NCBI RefSeq assembly: GCF_019393635.1
Contig: NC_057861.1
Span: 54,077,532 to 54,141,531 of the forward strand
Source: Dromiciops gliroides
Taxonomy: Eukaryota > Chordata > Mammalia > Microbiotheria > Microbiotheriidae
Direction of reading: 5' to 3'
DNA length: 64,000 bases
The notes beneath the pieces are model-generated. The model had not been told where the DNA came from and searched no databases. It saw only the letters and a list, made by a program, of their open reading frames with translations. Each line of letters starts with the position of its first letter. The stretch's first letter is position 1. Position numbers and translations under genes: made by a program. Positions 24,061 to 35,039 of this stretch are shown in pieces.

Positions 24061-25286
24061 AGATGATCTCTAGGGTGGTGGAATGGGCACTGAACTCAGA
24101 AGCTCCGGTTTGAATTTCTAGTTCTATCATTGTGGAGAATGGAAAGACTTTAGGGAACCGTGTAGTTGGTTATTGGGGAAAGTCCTCAAAGGCTATGGAG
24201 ATTTATGCTATTTGGTTTTTGTTTGTTTTTCTTTTCTTTTGAAAAATTGTATTTGTTTTTGAAATGGAAAACCTTTGTTAGAAATACCATGGTATTACGT
24301 TGAGTGATATCAGTGGTTTCAAGGTGTGTTGGAGTTGTTTGTTTGAGTTTGGGAGGTCTTTTTTTTTTTTCCCCATGCCTGGTGGGGCCATCCGCACACC
24401 AATATATGAATTTATTGCTTTCTTGCCTTCTGAATACGTGTGTTCCTGGGAAGGGGGAGGGGTTTGGGGGTGAAGGACAGGAGGGAGGTAGGAGAGCACG
24501 TCAAATTTGAAAATAAAAGCAGAAAGAGGCACTTTGTCATTCTTCCTTTTTCTTTTTTTTAATACTTCCTCCTTAATCTGGTGTCATTGTCTTCCTCTTA
24601 ATATTTGCCTATGGTATCTTATTTTTTATGGGCTAACTCAGATAACCAGATTTGTTAGACTTGTATGTAAAGTAAGAATCAGTGGTTCTGAGGGACTTAC
24701 TCCTATGAATAGAGTTCAGGTTTCACTGAATGGACACAATTACATTGATCTAGCCTACTTAGATAGAGGTCTCTTATTTTTACAAAAATTTATTTTATCA
24801 TGTAAGTCCAGCAAATAAAACTACATACAATGGCACAGATTCCATTTGTAAAGACGACTTCACAATAGCAGGGAATGAAATTGATGGGGCTAGGTATCTT
24901 TACTGAGAGATGTATTGATACTTATATTTTGAATGGTAGATAATCCACTCTTGTGATCTGGGCAGGTGTAATACTTCTGTACACTTACACACTGAATTAG
25001 AGTGCTGAGGGGTCAGTCACAACATCAGACACCCTCAAAGCAGCCTTTCCGAAGCTGGAGATTTATTTTCAGAGATCTCTTGTACTTCTTTCTCAGTCTT
25101 TGGATCTGTTTGAAACACCATAGTGCTCATATAACTCAGAGCTCAGATAACTGCTTCCTGATGTTAGGTATTCCAGAGACAGCATATTTTATTTCTTCAA
25201 GGAAATAGAAATATTTCTCAAAAAATACATATTCCATGTATGAATTAGGAGGAAAGCATTGAAGAATGAGATCTATTTCTATATGT
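24061..25286. other. Intron 1 tract without recognised repeats
   Basis: AT-rich intron up to the antisense LTR; ORFs of 68-103 codons here resemble nothing I know. Confidence 0.35.
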
Positions 25287-25290
25287 GCAT

Positions 25291-25637
25291 TGTAAGGGAC
25301 TAAAATTCTGCCTAGTCTGTCTAAAATATCTAATGAGTAGTCACCTAAAATTATAAGCTTTAGCAAGAGTTAGACTTTTAAGCATTTATTAAGAAGAATA
25401 AGAATTTGGTGAAGAGAGGCTTAGATTCATCTATTTATCAAAGGGGAGAGTGCATTTTTAGCTCCACTCTCCACCAGAGTCCAGACGAAAAAAGAGTGAG
25501 ACCCAGCCTTGCCCCCTCTTCCTTCCACAAGCAAATGTCACTTCCTGACGCCAAAGAAAAGCCCCACGGCTTGCTCTCAGATGCCTTCTCCTCATGGCGG
25601 AGCTTTTCCAGCAGTTGTCGTCATTCCAATCATTACA
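25291..25637 (-). mobile_element. Solo ERV LTR in intron 1, antisense
   Basis: A 347-bp LTR on the minus strand, flanked by the 4-bp duplication GCAT (25287-25290 and 25638-25641). Its 5' end reads TGTAATGATTGGAATGACGA on the minus strand and its poly(A) signal appears as TTTATT at about 25385-25390. It belongs to the same family as the LTRs at 18911 and 41092. It is solo, with no internal sequence. Confidence 0.82.
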
Positions 25638-25785
25638 GCATGCATACATACATACATACATCTATATGTCTGCACACAACACCTGTGATTTGAGATTTTT
25701 GTCCTGAGAGAACCACTAAAGGTGGCTAACTCTAGGAAGATAAATATTGCCTTGAGAAAACACATCTCCTGCCCCCAGATTTTTT

Positions 25786-25926
25786 TTTTAAAGTGAGGCA
25801 ATTGGGGTTAAGTGACTTGCCTTAGGGTCACACGGCTAGTAAGGGTTAAGTGTCCAAGGCTGGATTTGAACTCAGGTCCTCCTGACTCCGGGCCGGTGCT
25901 CTATCCACTGTGCCACCTAGCTGCCC
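25786..25926 (-). mobile_element. CORE-SINE
   Basis: Flanked by cccccagattttt on both sides. Confidence 0.88.
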
Positions 25927-26240
25927 CCAGATTTTTCATTATAACTTATTCACTACAAGTGGATGAAATCAATAGAGCATATAGTTCTCCTGAATTTGTA
26001 AATGTAGAATATTCTCTAAGGTGCAAGAGCATGTGCTGGGGGGCAGAATTAGAGCTCCAGAATTTCAAGACCTGTTATTTCATTCTGTTTTCCATTAGAA
26101 TGTGTTGTCTTTCTTGAGTTCATAATAGAGAATGCTGTCGTTGCCTGAACTTTGGCATAGTCTGTATCTGGGAAATGTAGGTGTATGGTTAATTAGAATA
26201 CCTTCAGAGAATAGGATGTTTGGGTTAATTGAATTATATA

Positions 26241-26317
26241 CAGGGTGTTCTAAATGTCTCAGTGCAGTTTTAAGCTGTTAAAGTTTAAAACAGCCCTGAG
26301 ACTTTGGGAACATCCTA
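26241..26317. mobile_element. 77-bp palindromic MITE (mariner-type)
   Basis: Two imperfect inverted arms of about 35 bp face each other across a few central bases: left cagggtgttctaaatgtctc, right (reverse strand) taggatgttcccaaagtctc. A TA dinucleotide precedes the left end. The build is like the MADE1 class of mariner-derived MITEs, with a different terminal sequence. Confidence 0.7.
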
Positions 26318-26399
26318 TTTTTAAACCCTTATTGAAAATCTTTGGAAAGTGTCATGTTCTACTTTCCTTCCTTTCCAAGGCCAAAATGGTGAACATAGG

Positions 26400-26475
26400 A
26401 CCCGTCCAACTTTGGGCAGATTGCTTAACCTCTATGTATTAGTTTCCTCCATTTGTAAAACGTGGGGTTTGGACT
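26400..26475 (+). repeat. MIR-like fragment
   Basis: gggcagattgcttaacctct, agtttcctccatttgtaaaa. Confidence 0.5.
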
Positions 26476-27042
26476 AGTTTGTGTAAGGTGGCCTAAAGTC
26501 CTTTATTTCTGTTTATCTCTGATAATTTCTAAGCACCTCAGGGTTAGAATTATAAAGGTTAGAGGTAGGAGATATTTTGCAATTACCATCAATGGACAGA
26601 AAGGATGTGGGAGTTTGGGTTTCATAGATTATCCTAATCACTTCTAAGGCCTCACCTCTGAGAGTTCTCCCTACACAACACCCCCAACAAAAGAGTCATC
26701 CGGCTTCTCCTTGAAGGAAGGACCTTGGTGAGGATGCACTGGTGTGTTTTTTGGATCATCTTAATTGGTAGGGACCCCCCCCCAAAAAAAACAAACAAAC
26801 ACCAACCCAAAACAGTGATTCCTAGTTCTGCCTTCTGGTGCCAAGCAGGACAGGTTCAATCCCTCTTGTGTTGTAATGATGTGCCCCCTCTTACTTCCCT
26901 CTAGGCTCCATATCTTGTTTTAATCTCTTAGGACATGACTTCACCTTCCTAATTGCCCTCCTGGGTGTCCTTTAGTTTGTCAATGTCCTTCCCCAAAAGG
27001 AAGGCTTTACAAAATTCCTCATGAGTTCTTTTTCCCCTGTGG

Positions 27043-27215
27043 AGAGGAAGTACAGTTTAGTGGAGAGTTGGCTTTGGGATTGAATCATTCACTAATCTGT
27101 GTTCTGGGACAAGCCATTTAACTTTGGGTGTGTGTTCCTCATCTCTAATGTGGGAATAATATAACTTGTAAAGTCTTACAAGGATTGGTGAGGAAAGTGT
27201 TTTTGATAACTTTTT
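27043..27215 (+). repeat. MIR-like element
   Basis: agtacagtttagtggagagt, gggacaagccatttaacttt, tctaatgtgggaataatata. Confidence 0.5.
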
Positions 27216-27239
27216 TTTTGGATTAACCTTGTGATTTCC

Positions 27240-27375
27240 TAATTTCCCTCCCATTTACTACACTGTAAGTATTTTGTGTCATTAGGCACATGTCCTTTTG
27301 CCCCTACTTGAGGGCAGCCTTTAGCACAATGCCCCTGGTACATACTAATTGACTAATTATTAGATATTGACCATT
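27240..27375 (+). mobile_element. L2 3' UTR fragment
   Basis: Diverged L2 tail: ctgtaagtattttgtgtcat ... ttgagggcagcc ... ggtacatactaattgactaa. Confidence 0.4.
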
Positions 27376-27424
27376 GTTTGACTGACTGAGTGCTGGTAAA
27401 GAACTCCCTGTGCCCTTGCAGATC

Positions 27425-27530
27425 AACACCTACTCTGCAGCTTAGATAGTCTTGGAGAGTTGCTTAGGACCTAGAAGTTAAGTGACTTGCTCAGGGTCAC
27501 ATAGCTGGTGTGATGTCAGAGAAACAGCTC
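27425..27530 (-). repeat. SINE-like repeat (MON1/MIR relative)
   Basis: ctgcagcttagatagtcttg, gagttgcttaggacctagaa, gacttgctcagggtcacata; same type as 36895 and 47065. Confidence 0.5.
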
Positions 27531-27549
27531 TGTCCTTATGTCATGTTCC

Positions 27550-27900
27550 TTCTCCAAAAAATATTTATTAAGTGTCTGTGTGTCAGACAGCTGGGCATAA
27601 AAAGAAAAAACTTGAAATAGTCCTTGCCCACAAGGAACTGACATTTTATAAGAGGACAGCAATATATCTAGCTATAAAATACTATACAAAATACAAAATA
27701 AAGCCAAGTGTGAGGGCTCAGCTGGAACTTGAGTTGAGCCTGGTGGGAAGCCAGGGCTGGATTCTCTGAAATCAGGAGCTCTGGGGACACCAGAGTAAAG
27801 GAGAGCAGTGTGTGTCTCACCATCTACAGTCATTGGTTGAAGCCTGCATTTGAAGTGTTTTAAATGCCGCAAACATGAGTTTGGTTGGAAAGTCATTGTG
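27550..27900 (-). mobile_element. L2 3' fragment
   Basis: Starts with the reversed L2 end (atatttattaagtgtctgtg) and continues with cacaaggaactgacatttta. Confidence 0.45.
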
Positions 27901-28044
27901 ACACTCCTAGATTTGTATTTTAGGAAAATGACTTGTGCAGCTATTTAAACAATCTCCATCATGGTCAATTTTAGATGTCTCAACTTTTGTCAGACCTTTC
28001 CAGGAAGGTTTTATCTGCATGATATAGTTTAGTGTTCAGTGTCA

Positions 28045-28190
28045 TAGAGCATTGAAGAGACCCTAGAGGCCATTCTCATTTTACGTGAAGACCCTGAGAC
28101 CCAGAGAGGGTAGGCAAGTCACTTGTGTGAGATCCATCACCCAGGCATACCTGGGAAGGTGCTAGCTGTGAACCCACTGCACTGTCTACT
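28045..28190 (-). repeat. MIR-like element
   Basis: cattttacgtgaagaccctg, agacccagagagggtaggca, agtcacttgtgtgagatcc. Confidence 0.55.
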
Positions 28191-28204
28191 CTGGTGTACT
28201 GCTT

Positions 28205-28335
28205 CACCCCCCTACCCCCAATCTCCTCTATCTAAGCTCTTTGAAGGCAAAGGACTGTGATGAGTTTTGGCTTCTTGTTGTCTAGTGTGGCACCTAGTAC
28301 TCTTAGCAGGTGCTGAATACGCTTTAGTTGAACTG
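28205..28335 (+). mobile_element. L2 3' UTR fragment
   Basis: L2 tail signature: ctaagctctttgaaggcaaa ... gtgtggcacctagtactc. Confidence 0.5.
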
Positions 28336-28736
28336 AACTGAACTTTCATGTAAAATTTCAGTATAGAAAAATTCTAGTGATTTCCCACCCCCAACACCCA
28401 GCAAAGAACAATGAATATATACCTATTTAATTAATCAGAGTCTTTGTGGTTTCTCGTCATTCTGAAGGTAGAAAGGGGGCTCATTTTTCAACATATTAGT
28501 TTCTCCATGCTTCTCTGAGTGACTCACTTTAGAAATAAACATGGTCATTGAAAATTCAGGAAAAAAAACTAATGTGGTTGCCATTGAAATATTGATGATA
28601 TTGGTGATGCTGAGTTTTGGATTAGGTTTGTAGATTTGGCTTTTGTAATGTTTTCTGCTCTAGTTCAGGTAAGTTCATTTTACAAATCTTCATTGCTTAG
28701 AGTTGAAATGTTCACTATAAAACCACAATAATTATT

Positions 28737-28894
28737 ATTTTTTTATTTTTAATTTTTTTAGTGAGGCAGTTGGGGTTAAGTGACTTGCCCAGGGTCACAC
28801 AGCTAGTAAGTGTTAAGTGTCTGAGGCCAGATTTGAACTCAGGTACTCCTGACTTCAGGGCCAGTGCTCTATCCACTGCGCCATCTAGCTGCCC
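28737..28894 (-). mobile_element. CORE-SINE subfamily 1
   Basis: Flanked by ccacaataattatt (28723-28736 and 28895-28908). Confidence 0.92.
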
Positions 28895-29395
28895 CCACAA
28901 TAATTATTTAACATTAAAAGACTAGAAGTATTTTTTATCTTCATGGTATGCCTTTCAGATAAGTGGAGAAAGGTAGTATTTTGAATTTTTTCTTCTTCCT
29001 TTCCCCCACCCCCATTAATAAGGCAAGAAAAACAAACCCATGTGCAAAACAAAATTTGCTGCTGTTGTATAAGTTCTCCTGGTTCCGCTCACTCCACTTT
29101 AAATTCACACAAATATTTCTAGGTTTTTTTTTGAAACCATCCCCTTAATAATCACTTCCTATAGCACAATAGTATTCAAGCACGTTCATATGCCATAGTT
29201 TTGCTCAGGCGTTCCCCAATTGATGGGTATCCCCTCAGTTTCCAATTTTTTGCCATTACAAAAAGAGTTATTTTGTACACATGGGTGAGTTTCCTCTTTC
29301 TTTGATCTCCTCAAAGATAAAGACCTAGTAGTGGTATATTGCTAGATCAAAGGGTATGTACACTTTAATAGCTTTGGTGCCATAGTTCCAGATTG

Positions 29396-29397
29396 GG

Positions 29398-29485
<88 letters not shown>

Positions 29486-29620
29486 GAGGGGGGGGCAATT
29501 AGGGTTAAATGACTTGCCCAGGGTCACAGAGCTAGTGTCAAGTGTCTGAGGTCAGATTTGAACTCAGGTCCTCCTGACTTCAGGGCTGGTGCTGTATCTA
29601 CTGCACCACCTAGCTGCCCC
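29396..29620 (-). mobile_element. CORE-SINE with (TG)n(AG)n tail
   Basis: SINE body 29483-29620. Its tail is replaced by GTGTGT and about 72 bp of (AG)n (29411-29482). The flank cca(g/a)attg occurs at 29388-29395 and 29621-29628. It lies inside an L1 3' end. Confidence 0.88.
29411..29482. repeat. (AG)n microsatellite
   Basis: Uninterrupted AG dinucleotides in the tail of the SINE at 29396. Confidence 0.95.
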
Positions 29621-30627
29621 CCAAATTGCTTTCTAGAATGGTTAAACTAGTTCACAGCTCCACCATCAGTTGCATTAGTGTGCCCTTTTCTCCCATAGCC
29701 CTGATGGAAGGTAGTTTCCCATTTATGCATAAGAAAACTTGGAGAAAGCTTAAGCATTTGAGTAGATAGTATTTGTAGATAGGTATTTTGCCACAGTGTG
29801 TAAATTAGGGATGCAAAAATATGACACTGTTCAATAACTGTCTTCCATAAGCTTTGCTTAGTAAGGTATATAAATGGTGGCTTTTTGGTAACTTGAATCA
29901 AATGCAGATTCCTTTTTGGAATTTTGAGACTTTCACAACCTTTCTCCAGCTTATCTTTATGGGCTTCTAATTTTTAATGTAATCAAAATTATCCATTTTG
30001 CATTTCATAATCTCTGTGTCTTGGGCATAAACTGTTCTCCTTTCCAAAGATCTGAGAGGTAATTCCTTCCTCTCCCAGTTTACCTTTTATGTCTAAATCA
30101 TGTACCCATTTTGACCTTATATTTTAGTATAAGGTGTAAGATGTTGGTCTGTGCCTAGTTTCTGCCATCCCATTTATATTTATATCTCCATTTTCCAGCT
30201 GTCATCCTTTATCATGATATGGTGTTCTAGCCCATTGTCCATGTGCATGTTTCCTTTGACATGTCATGGCCTCCTTTTCTCACCGTAGGTCTTTTCATTG
30301 CCCTTTGGGTTTTCTATCATTTTAATTTTTCTGATGAGTTTTCTAGTCATGAAATCATATTAATTGTATCATCAAGAAAATATTGGTTATCAGGACCTTT
30401 GCAATAATGAAGAGTTTGGAATTGTTGAAAGCATTGATTTCCTAAATGCATTTTAATCTGATTCTTTTATTCAATTCTGGGCACCTATGATCATCTGCAG
30501 TGTTGGTTGTTAAATACATTTATTGATAAGACTAATTTGACAGTCTTTTTCATCAGGATAAGGTATTTTTATCTACTTTTTTCTTCTATTAAATTGAATT
30601 CTAATGTGTTATTTATCTATGACATGA

Positions 30628-30840
30628 AGTAGCTAGGTAGCGTAGTGGATAGAATGTTAGATTTGGAGTGGAAGACCTGAGTTTGAATTCTGACTCCCAC
30701 ACTTACTGAGTTGGCTCTGGACAAGACATTGAATCTCAGCTTCAGTTTCCTTATTTGTGAAATGGGGATCTCACGTGGTTGTTATGCCAATTAAATGATA
30801 CAACATATATAAAGTGCTTTGCAAACTTTAAGTACTATTA
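30628..30840 (+). repeat. THER1/MIR-type SINE
   Basis: tagctaggtagcgtagtgga head, gacctgagtttgaattctga, ttccttatttgtgaaatggg and tataaagtgctttgcaaac tail; close to full length. Confidence 0.65.
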
Positions 30841-30904
30841 AAGGCTAGCTAATATTAGTACATGATACTGCCACATATCTTTGTTTCACATGAGAATCTT
30901 TTCT

Positions 30905-31135
30905 TCATAGATAGTAATAGTGGACATTTATATACTGCTTACTATATGCCAGGCACTGTGCTATCCCTTTTATAGTTATCTCATTTGATACATCAACCTT
31001 TAGAAGTAGGTATTTTAGTAACCCCATTTTGTTGATGAGGAAACTGAGGCAAAGAGGTTAAGTGACTTGCTCAGGCTCACACAGCTAGTAAAATGTGTGA
31101 GACTGGATTTAACTTGGGTCTTTATGACTCCAGAC
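30905..31135 (-). repeat. MIR element upstream of exon 2
   Basis: tgcttactatatgccaggca, gaggaaactgaggcaaagag, agtgacttgctcaggctcac; it ends about 150 bp before exon 2. Confidence 0.65.
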
Positions 31136-31281
31136 CATTTTATAAATGATACAGTATTGTTAATATAATAAAATGGGTAATAATTCTCCCTGGTATACTT
31201 TCTTTTAGTCTACTTTAAAGACTGTCAATCTCATGGTACAAGATGAGTGAATAAAATGATCCTTTTTTCCTTCCCTCCTAG

Positions 31282-31325
31282 GACAAACACCATGATGCTG
31301 CTCATGAAATCATTGAGACCATTCG
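31282..31325 (+). CDS. DOT1L: DOT1L coding exon 2 (residues 28-42, split codon)
   Basis: A 44-nt exon encoding DKHHDAAHEIIETI plus two bases (cg) of R42. It follows a pyrimidine-rich tract and AG (31280-31281) and is closed by a GTAAG donor at 31326. It enters in phase 0 and leaves with two bases of a codon, which match the single base at the start of exon 3. It is too short to show as an ORF and was found from the known DOT1L sequence. It belongs to the helical N-terminal part of the Dot1 catalytic domain. An antisense MIR-like element ends about 150 bp upstream of it. Confidence 0.95.
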
Positions 31326-31909
31326 GTAAGCATTATTTAGTATCTTCTATTGGAATGTCATCTGTGTTTTTCTCCCATGTCAGGATACTTACAGAGATGA
31401 ATCTGTTTACAAAGTGATGAGTTAATCAACATTTTTATAACCACCAGCTTTGATGACTCTGTACTTCTATTCAGATTATTTTGTAATACATTTAGCTTCA
31501 TTTCATACTGGCAAAGAGATGTGTGTGTGGGGCATCTAGATAACTGTCAACTTACTCTAAATTTGTAGATACTTCCATTTAAATAGCTTAGTTCTTTATT
31601 TGCTCTTCTCACATCCTCTTCCTATGTTTCCACATTTCTGCTTTTAAAGCTTTTCCCCTTCCTACTATTATTAGAAAACCTTTAGGCCCCTTTACTTGTT
31701 GAACTTTCTTTTGGGCTTGTTCAGGATTATAGCAGCAGAGTTGGTATATAGTCAATGTATGTTGGACCTTACGTTACTAGACATGGGTGTGGCCATAGTT
31801 AGGTCATTGTGGATTGTTAGTGTGATCAGTCAACTGGATTGTACCTTAGCAGATCCACAAAGTTGAGACAGAAGGGGAGATGATTAACGAAAAAATGTGG
31901 GGGAAATTG

Positions 31910-32056
31910 GTGGTTTTTTGGCGGGGCAATGAGGGTTAAGTGACTTGCCCAGGGTCACACAGCTAATAAGTGTCAAGTGTCTGAGGTCAGATTTGAACTC
32001 AGGTCCTCCTGACTCCAGGGCTGGTGCTCTATCCACTGCGCCACCTAGCTGCCCCC
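31910..32056 (-). mobile_element. CORE-SINE subfamily 2
   Basis: ggaaattg at 31902-31909 and 32057-32064. Confidence 0.9.
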
Positions 32057-32347
32057 GGAAATTGTTTTTTAAAAACGATAACGCTATTATGTTGGTTTTC
32101 ACATTAGCACTTTCTTTCACATGGGTTCCAGTCCTTACATTCTAAATGGACACAACAGAAAAACACAGCCATCTTTCAGGAGACAATATACTATGACTAC
32201 ATGATTATATTTCTCTTTGAGCTGTGGTTTTCTTGCTTTATATGTTGTCCACATTAGTTTTTAGAGCTGCCCAACAAGTAATTGTCACCTGAAAGAGGTC
32301 TGGCAGAGTTTTGTCCTATTGATATTGTCTTTGCTTTACATTTCATT

Positions 32348-32493
32348 CTTTCTTTTTGGCGAGGCAATTGGTGTTAAGTAACTTGCCCAGGGTCACACAG
32401 CTAGTAAGTGTCAGGTGTCTGAGGCCACATTTGAACTCAGGTACTCCTGACTCCAGGGCCAGTGCTCTATCCACTGTGCCACCTAGCTACCCC
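32348..32493 (-). mobile_element. CORE-SINE
   Basis: Flanked by tgcttta(c/g)(a/g)ttt; lies just left of the 7SL pseudogene. Confidence 0.88.
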
Positions 32494-32549
32494 TGCTTTA
32501 GGTTTCTTTATCTTTTTTGGGAGGGGAGGAGGGAAGGAGGGGTTGAGTG

Positions 32550-32852
32550 TGGTGGTTGTGTAGATTGTTTTCCAATCTCAGTCTGGAAGTGCAATGGCCT
32601 TTTGTGGCCCCAACTCCACTTCAGGTTGTCATGGAAGGCTTTACCTGCTGCAGTTCTGACTTGGGTCTCTTCTGTTACTAAGCACCCTGCTTCCTGGGCT
32701 TCTTGCTTCTGGGCCTCACCATATTGGTGTGGAGCATCTAATCAAGTAAAGCCCTAGGACAGCTTATAACCCAGTACAGCTTTAAAGACCCTAGTACCAT
32801 CTTTAGCCTCCCTAGTAGCAAGGATGACAGGCATGTGTCCATCACAGCCAGC
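32550..32852 (-). pseudogene. 7SL (SRP) RNA pseudogene, near full length
   Basis: Read on the minus strand this tract matches the order of landmarks of 7SL RNA, the RNA of the signal recognition particle, over its whole length of about 300 nt. On the plus strand they appear reversed: near 32579 the counterpart of the 3' Alu-domain segment (cagtctggaagtgcaatgg), near 32718 the S-domain loop (cctcaccatattggtgtgg), and near 32810-32852 the 5' end (cctccctagtagcaaggat, then gacaggcatgtgtccatca). Many substitutions show it is dead. A T-rich run just upstream on the plus strand (about 32513-32518) fits the A-tail of an L1-mobilised copy. A 133-codon ORF crosses it by chance. Confidence 0.78.
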
Positions 32853-32999
32853 CATTGCCTTACTCTGTAGAAGTTTGCATTGCATCTATGTACTGAATTG
32901 TTTTTGCTGAACAAAAAGATTGTATGTGAAATTGGGCAATTCTGTTATATACAGTTGGGTTTTTTTTTCAGCTACATATTAAATTTGACAAGGTAGTAT

Positions 33000-33115
33000 C
33001 AATCAACAAGTATTTGTTAAAGCACTTACTCTTTCAGCCCTTGTGCTATGTATACACTGGGGATATGCATAGAATGAATGAAACAGTGGCCGTTCTGAAG
33101 GAGATGATCTCCTAT
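33000..33115 (-). mobile_element. L2 3' end fragment
   Basis: Reversed L2 end: caacaagtatttgttaaagc ... cttgtgctatgtatacactg. Confidence 0.45.
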
Positions 33116-33589
33116 CCGGGAAACAAAGAATTGCCCTGTTTGTGTCCTTTTCCATTTCTTGTCTGTATTATTTTTCTTTCATATGAGTACTAACACTCCC
33201 CCTACCCCAATAGAAGTTCTCTCATACACATTTGTTACAAGAGAGGCTTCTATAATAAACATAATGAAGCAAAACAAATGCACCCTTTGACCATGTTTGA
33301 AAATGTCTTCCACCAAGTGAGAGGCAAACTTTGTCATCTTCCAAAGTCAACATTGGTTACTGTTGTTCATTGTTCTATGTGTTTTGCTCATTTTCTTCTG
33401 TATCAACTCATAAGTCTTTGCAACAGTATACTTTTGCATTCATATACCATTTTGTTCAGTCATTTCCTAATTAATGGGAGTACTCACTTCCATTTCTTTA
33501 CTCCCACAGCAAATACTGCTGTTCTCTGTTCTTTGACCACCTTGAAGTAGATACCACCCACTATTGGTATTCTTTCTAAATAGCTTTCT

Positions 33590-33749
33590 TTCTTTCTTTT
33601 TTTTTTTTTAGTGAGGCAATTGGGGTTAAGTGACTTGCCCAGGATCACACAGCTAGTAAGTGTGTGTTAAGTGTCTGAGGCCGGAATTGAACTCAGGTAC
33701 TCCTGACTCCAGGGTCGGTGCTCTATCCACTGCGCCACCTAGCTGCCCC
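33590..33749 (-). mobile_element. CORE-SINE subfamily 1, left half of a dimer
   Basis: Shares one 15-bp duplication tctaaatagctttct (33575-33589 and 33919-33933) with the next SINE. Confidence 0.9.
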
Positions 33750-33918
33750 AAAGTTTTGTTTTGTTTTGTTTTTGTTTTTTTTGTGGGGAAATGGGGGTTA
33801 AGTGACTTGCCCAGGGTCACATAGCTAGTAAGTGTCAAGTGTCTGAGGCCGGATTTGAACTCAAGTACTCCTGAATCCAGGGCTGGTGCTTTATCCACTG
33901 CACCACCTAGCCACCCCC
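33750..33918 (-). mobile_element. CORE-SINE subfamily 2, right half of a dimer
   Basis: A T/G-rich linker (aaagttttgttttgttttg) separates it from the SINE to its left; the duplication follows at 33919. Confidence 0.9.
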
Positions 33919-34164
33919 TCTAAATAGCTTTCTAAAATGGTTGGATGGAGTCAAACCTTCCTCAACTGGGGCTACGTTAATTAGTATTCCTTTTCTGTGG
34001 CCTTATTCAACAATTATCATTTTCCTTGTTTGTGATCTTTACCTATATATTTGATATGAAGAGAAATTGATAGGTTTACCCTTGGTTATTTAAATTTGTG
34101 TTTCTTATTAGTGATTTGGAGTATTAAATTAAATTATTATTAAATGATATCTGGGATATCATTT

Positions 34165-34370
34165 TTTTTTTAAATTTAAAAAATTTGTGTGTGTCTGTGA
34201 GAGCGAGAGCGAGAGAGAGTGAGAGAGAGAGAGAGAGAGGCAGGCAATTGATGTTAAGTGACTTGCCCAGGGTCACACAGCTAGTGTTAAGTGTCTGAGG
34301 CCAGAATTGTACTCAGGTCCTTCTTAATCCAGGGCCAGTGCTCTATCCACTGCACCACCTAGCTGCTCAA
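34165..34370 (-). mobile_element. CORE-SINE with GA-rich tail
   Basis: SINE body about 34239-34370; the tail has become TGTG and (GA)n (34199-34238). Duplication tgggatatcattt at 34152-34164 and 34371-34383. Confidence 0.9.
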
Positions 34371-34489
34371 TGGGATATCATTTCTTTGACAAATTTTTGG
34401 CAAAGAATTTTTTTTTTGTTAATTACTCTTCTAATTCTTTGTAGTGATGTTGCTTTTTAGTTTTCTTTTTGTATTTTTTTTTTTACCAA

Positions 34490-34645
34490 TTTTTTTTGTT
34501 TTGTCTTTTTGGGGCAGTGAGGGTTAAGTGACTTGTGCAGGGTCACACAGCTATAGTAAGTGTGATGTTTCTGAGTTCGGATTTGAACTCTGGTACTCCT
34601 GAATCCAGGGCTGGTGCTTTATTTACTTCACCACCTAGCTGCCCT
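34490..34645 (-). mobile_element. CORE-SINE subfamily 2
   Basis: Body from ggggcagtgagggttaag to ctagctgccc; an extra ta in the CORE (cagctatagtaag). Confidence 0.85.
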
Positions 34646-35039
34646 GATTTTGCTTATTTGTAAAAAGCTTTTCAATTTTTGTTTGATCTTCTGATAACCT
34701 CTATTCATTGTTCAGAATTCTCCCTTTTGCCCTAGTTAAGAAAAGTATCTGTTAAAATCATTTTTTAAATGATGTGTTTTATATTTGGAGCATGGATCCT
34801 TGGAATTTATTGTGGTATATGGTTTTAAGAAGCTAAGAAACTAAGCCCAATTTCTCTCATACTGTGCTGCTATGGTTGCTTCTTAGCCTTGTTTACCTAA
34901 TCTTAAGCAACTATTATTTTTTAAGCACCACTAAATAGTTTTTGTTACTGCTTTGTATATAGCTTGATATATGGCACCTTTTCAGTCTCCCTGGTCCCTT
35001 TTGTTGGCCTTTCACTGATTTTTCATGCTGATATAAAGG

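Larger units (their letters stand above)
28960..30620 (-). mobile_element. L1 3' end, antisense
   Basis: Reversed L1 3' UTR and end of ORF2. Signs include ttctcctggttccgctcact, gatcaaagggtatgtacact, the pair around tctagaatggttaaactagt, and tagtataaggtgtaagatgt further in. A SINE with expanded tail (29396-29620) is inserted in it. The right boundary is uncertain. Confidence 0.65.
33190..34800 (-). mobile_element. L1 3' end, antisense, riddled with SINEs
   Basis: Reversed L1 3' UTR (caaacttt ... gttcattgttctatgtgttt, then tagctttctaaaatggttgg, then gtgtttcttattagtgattt). SINE insertions at 33590-33918, 34165-34370 and 34490-34645 break it up. Confidence 0.6.

Noticed and set aside
32356-32757. 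133-codon ORF
   Set aside because: The first third is a SINE and the rest is the antisense 7SL pseudogene.
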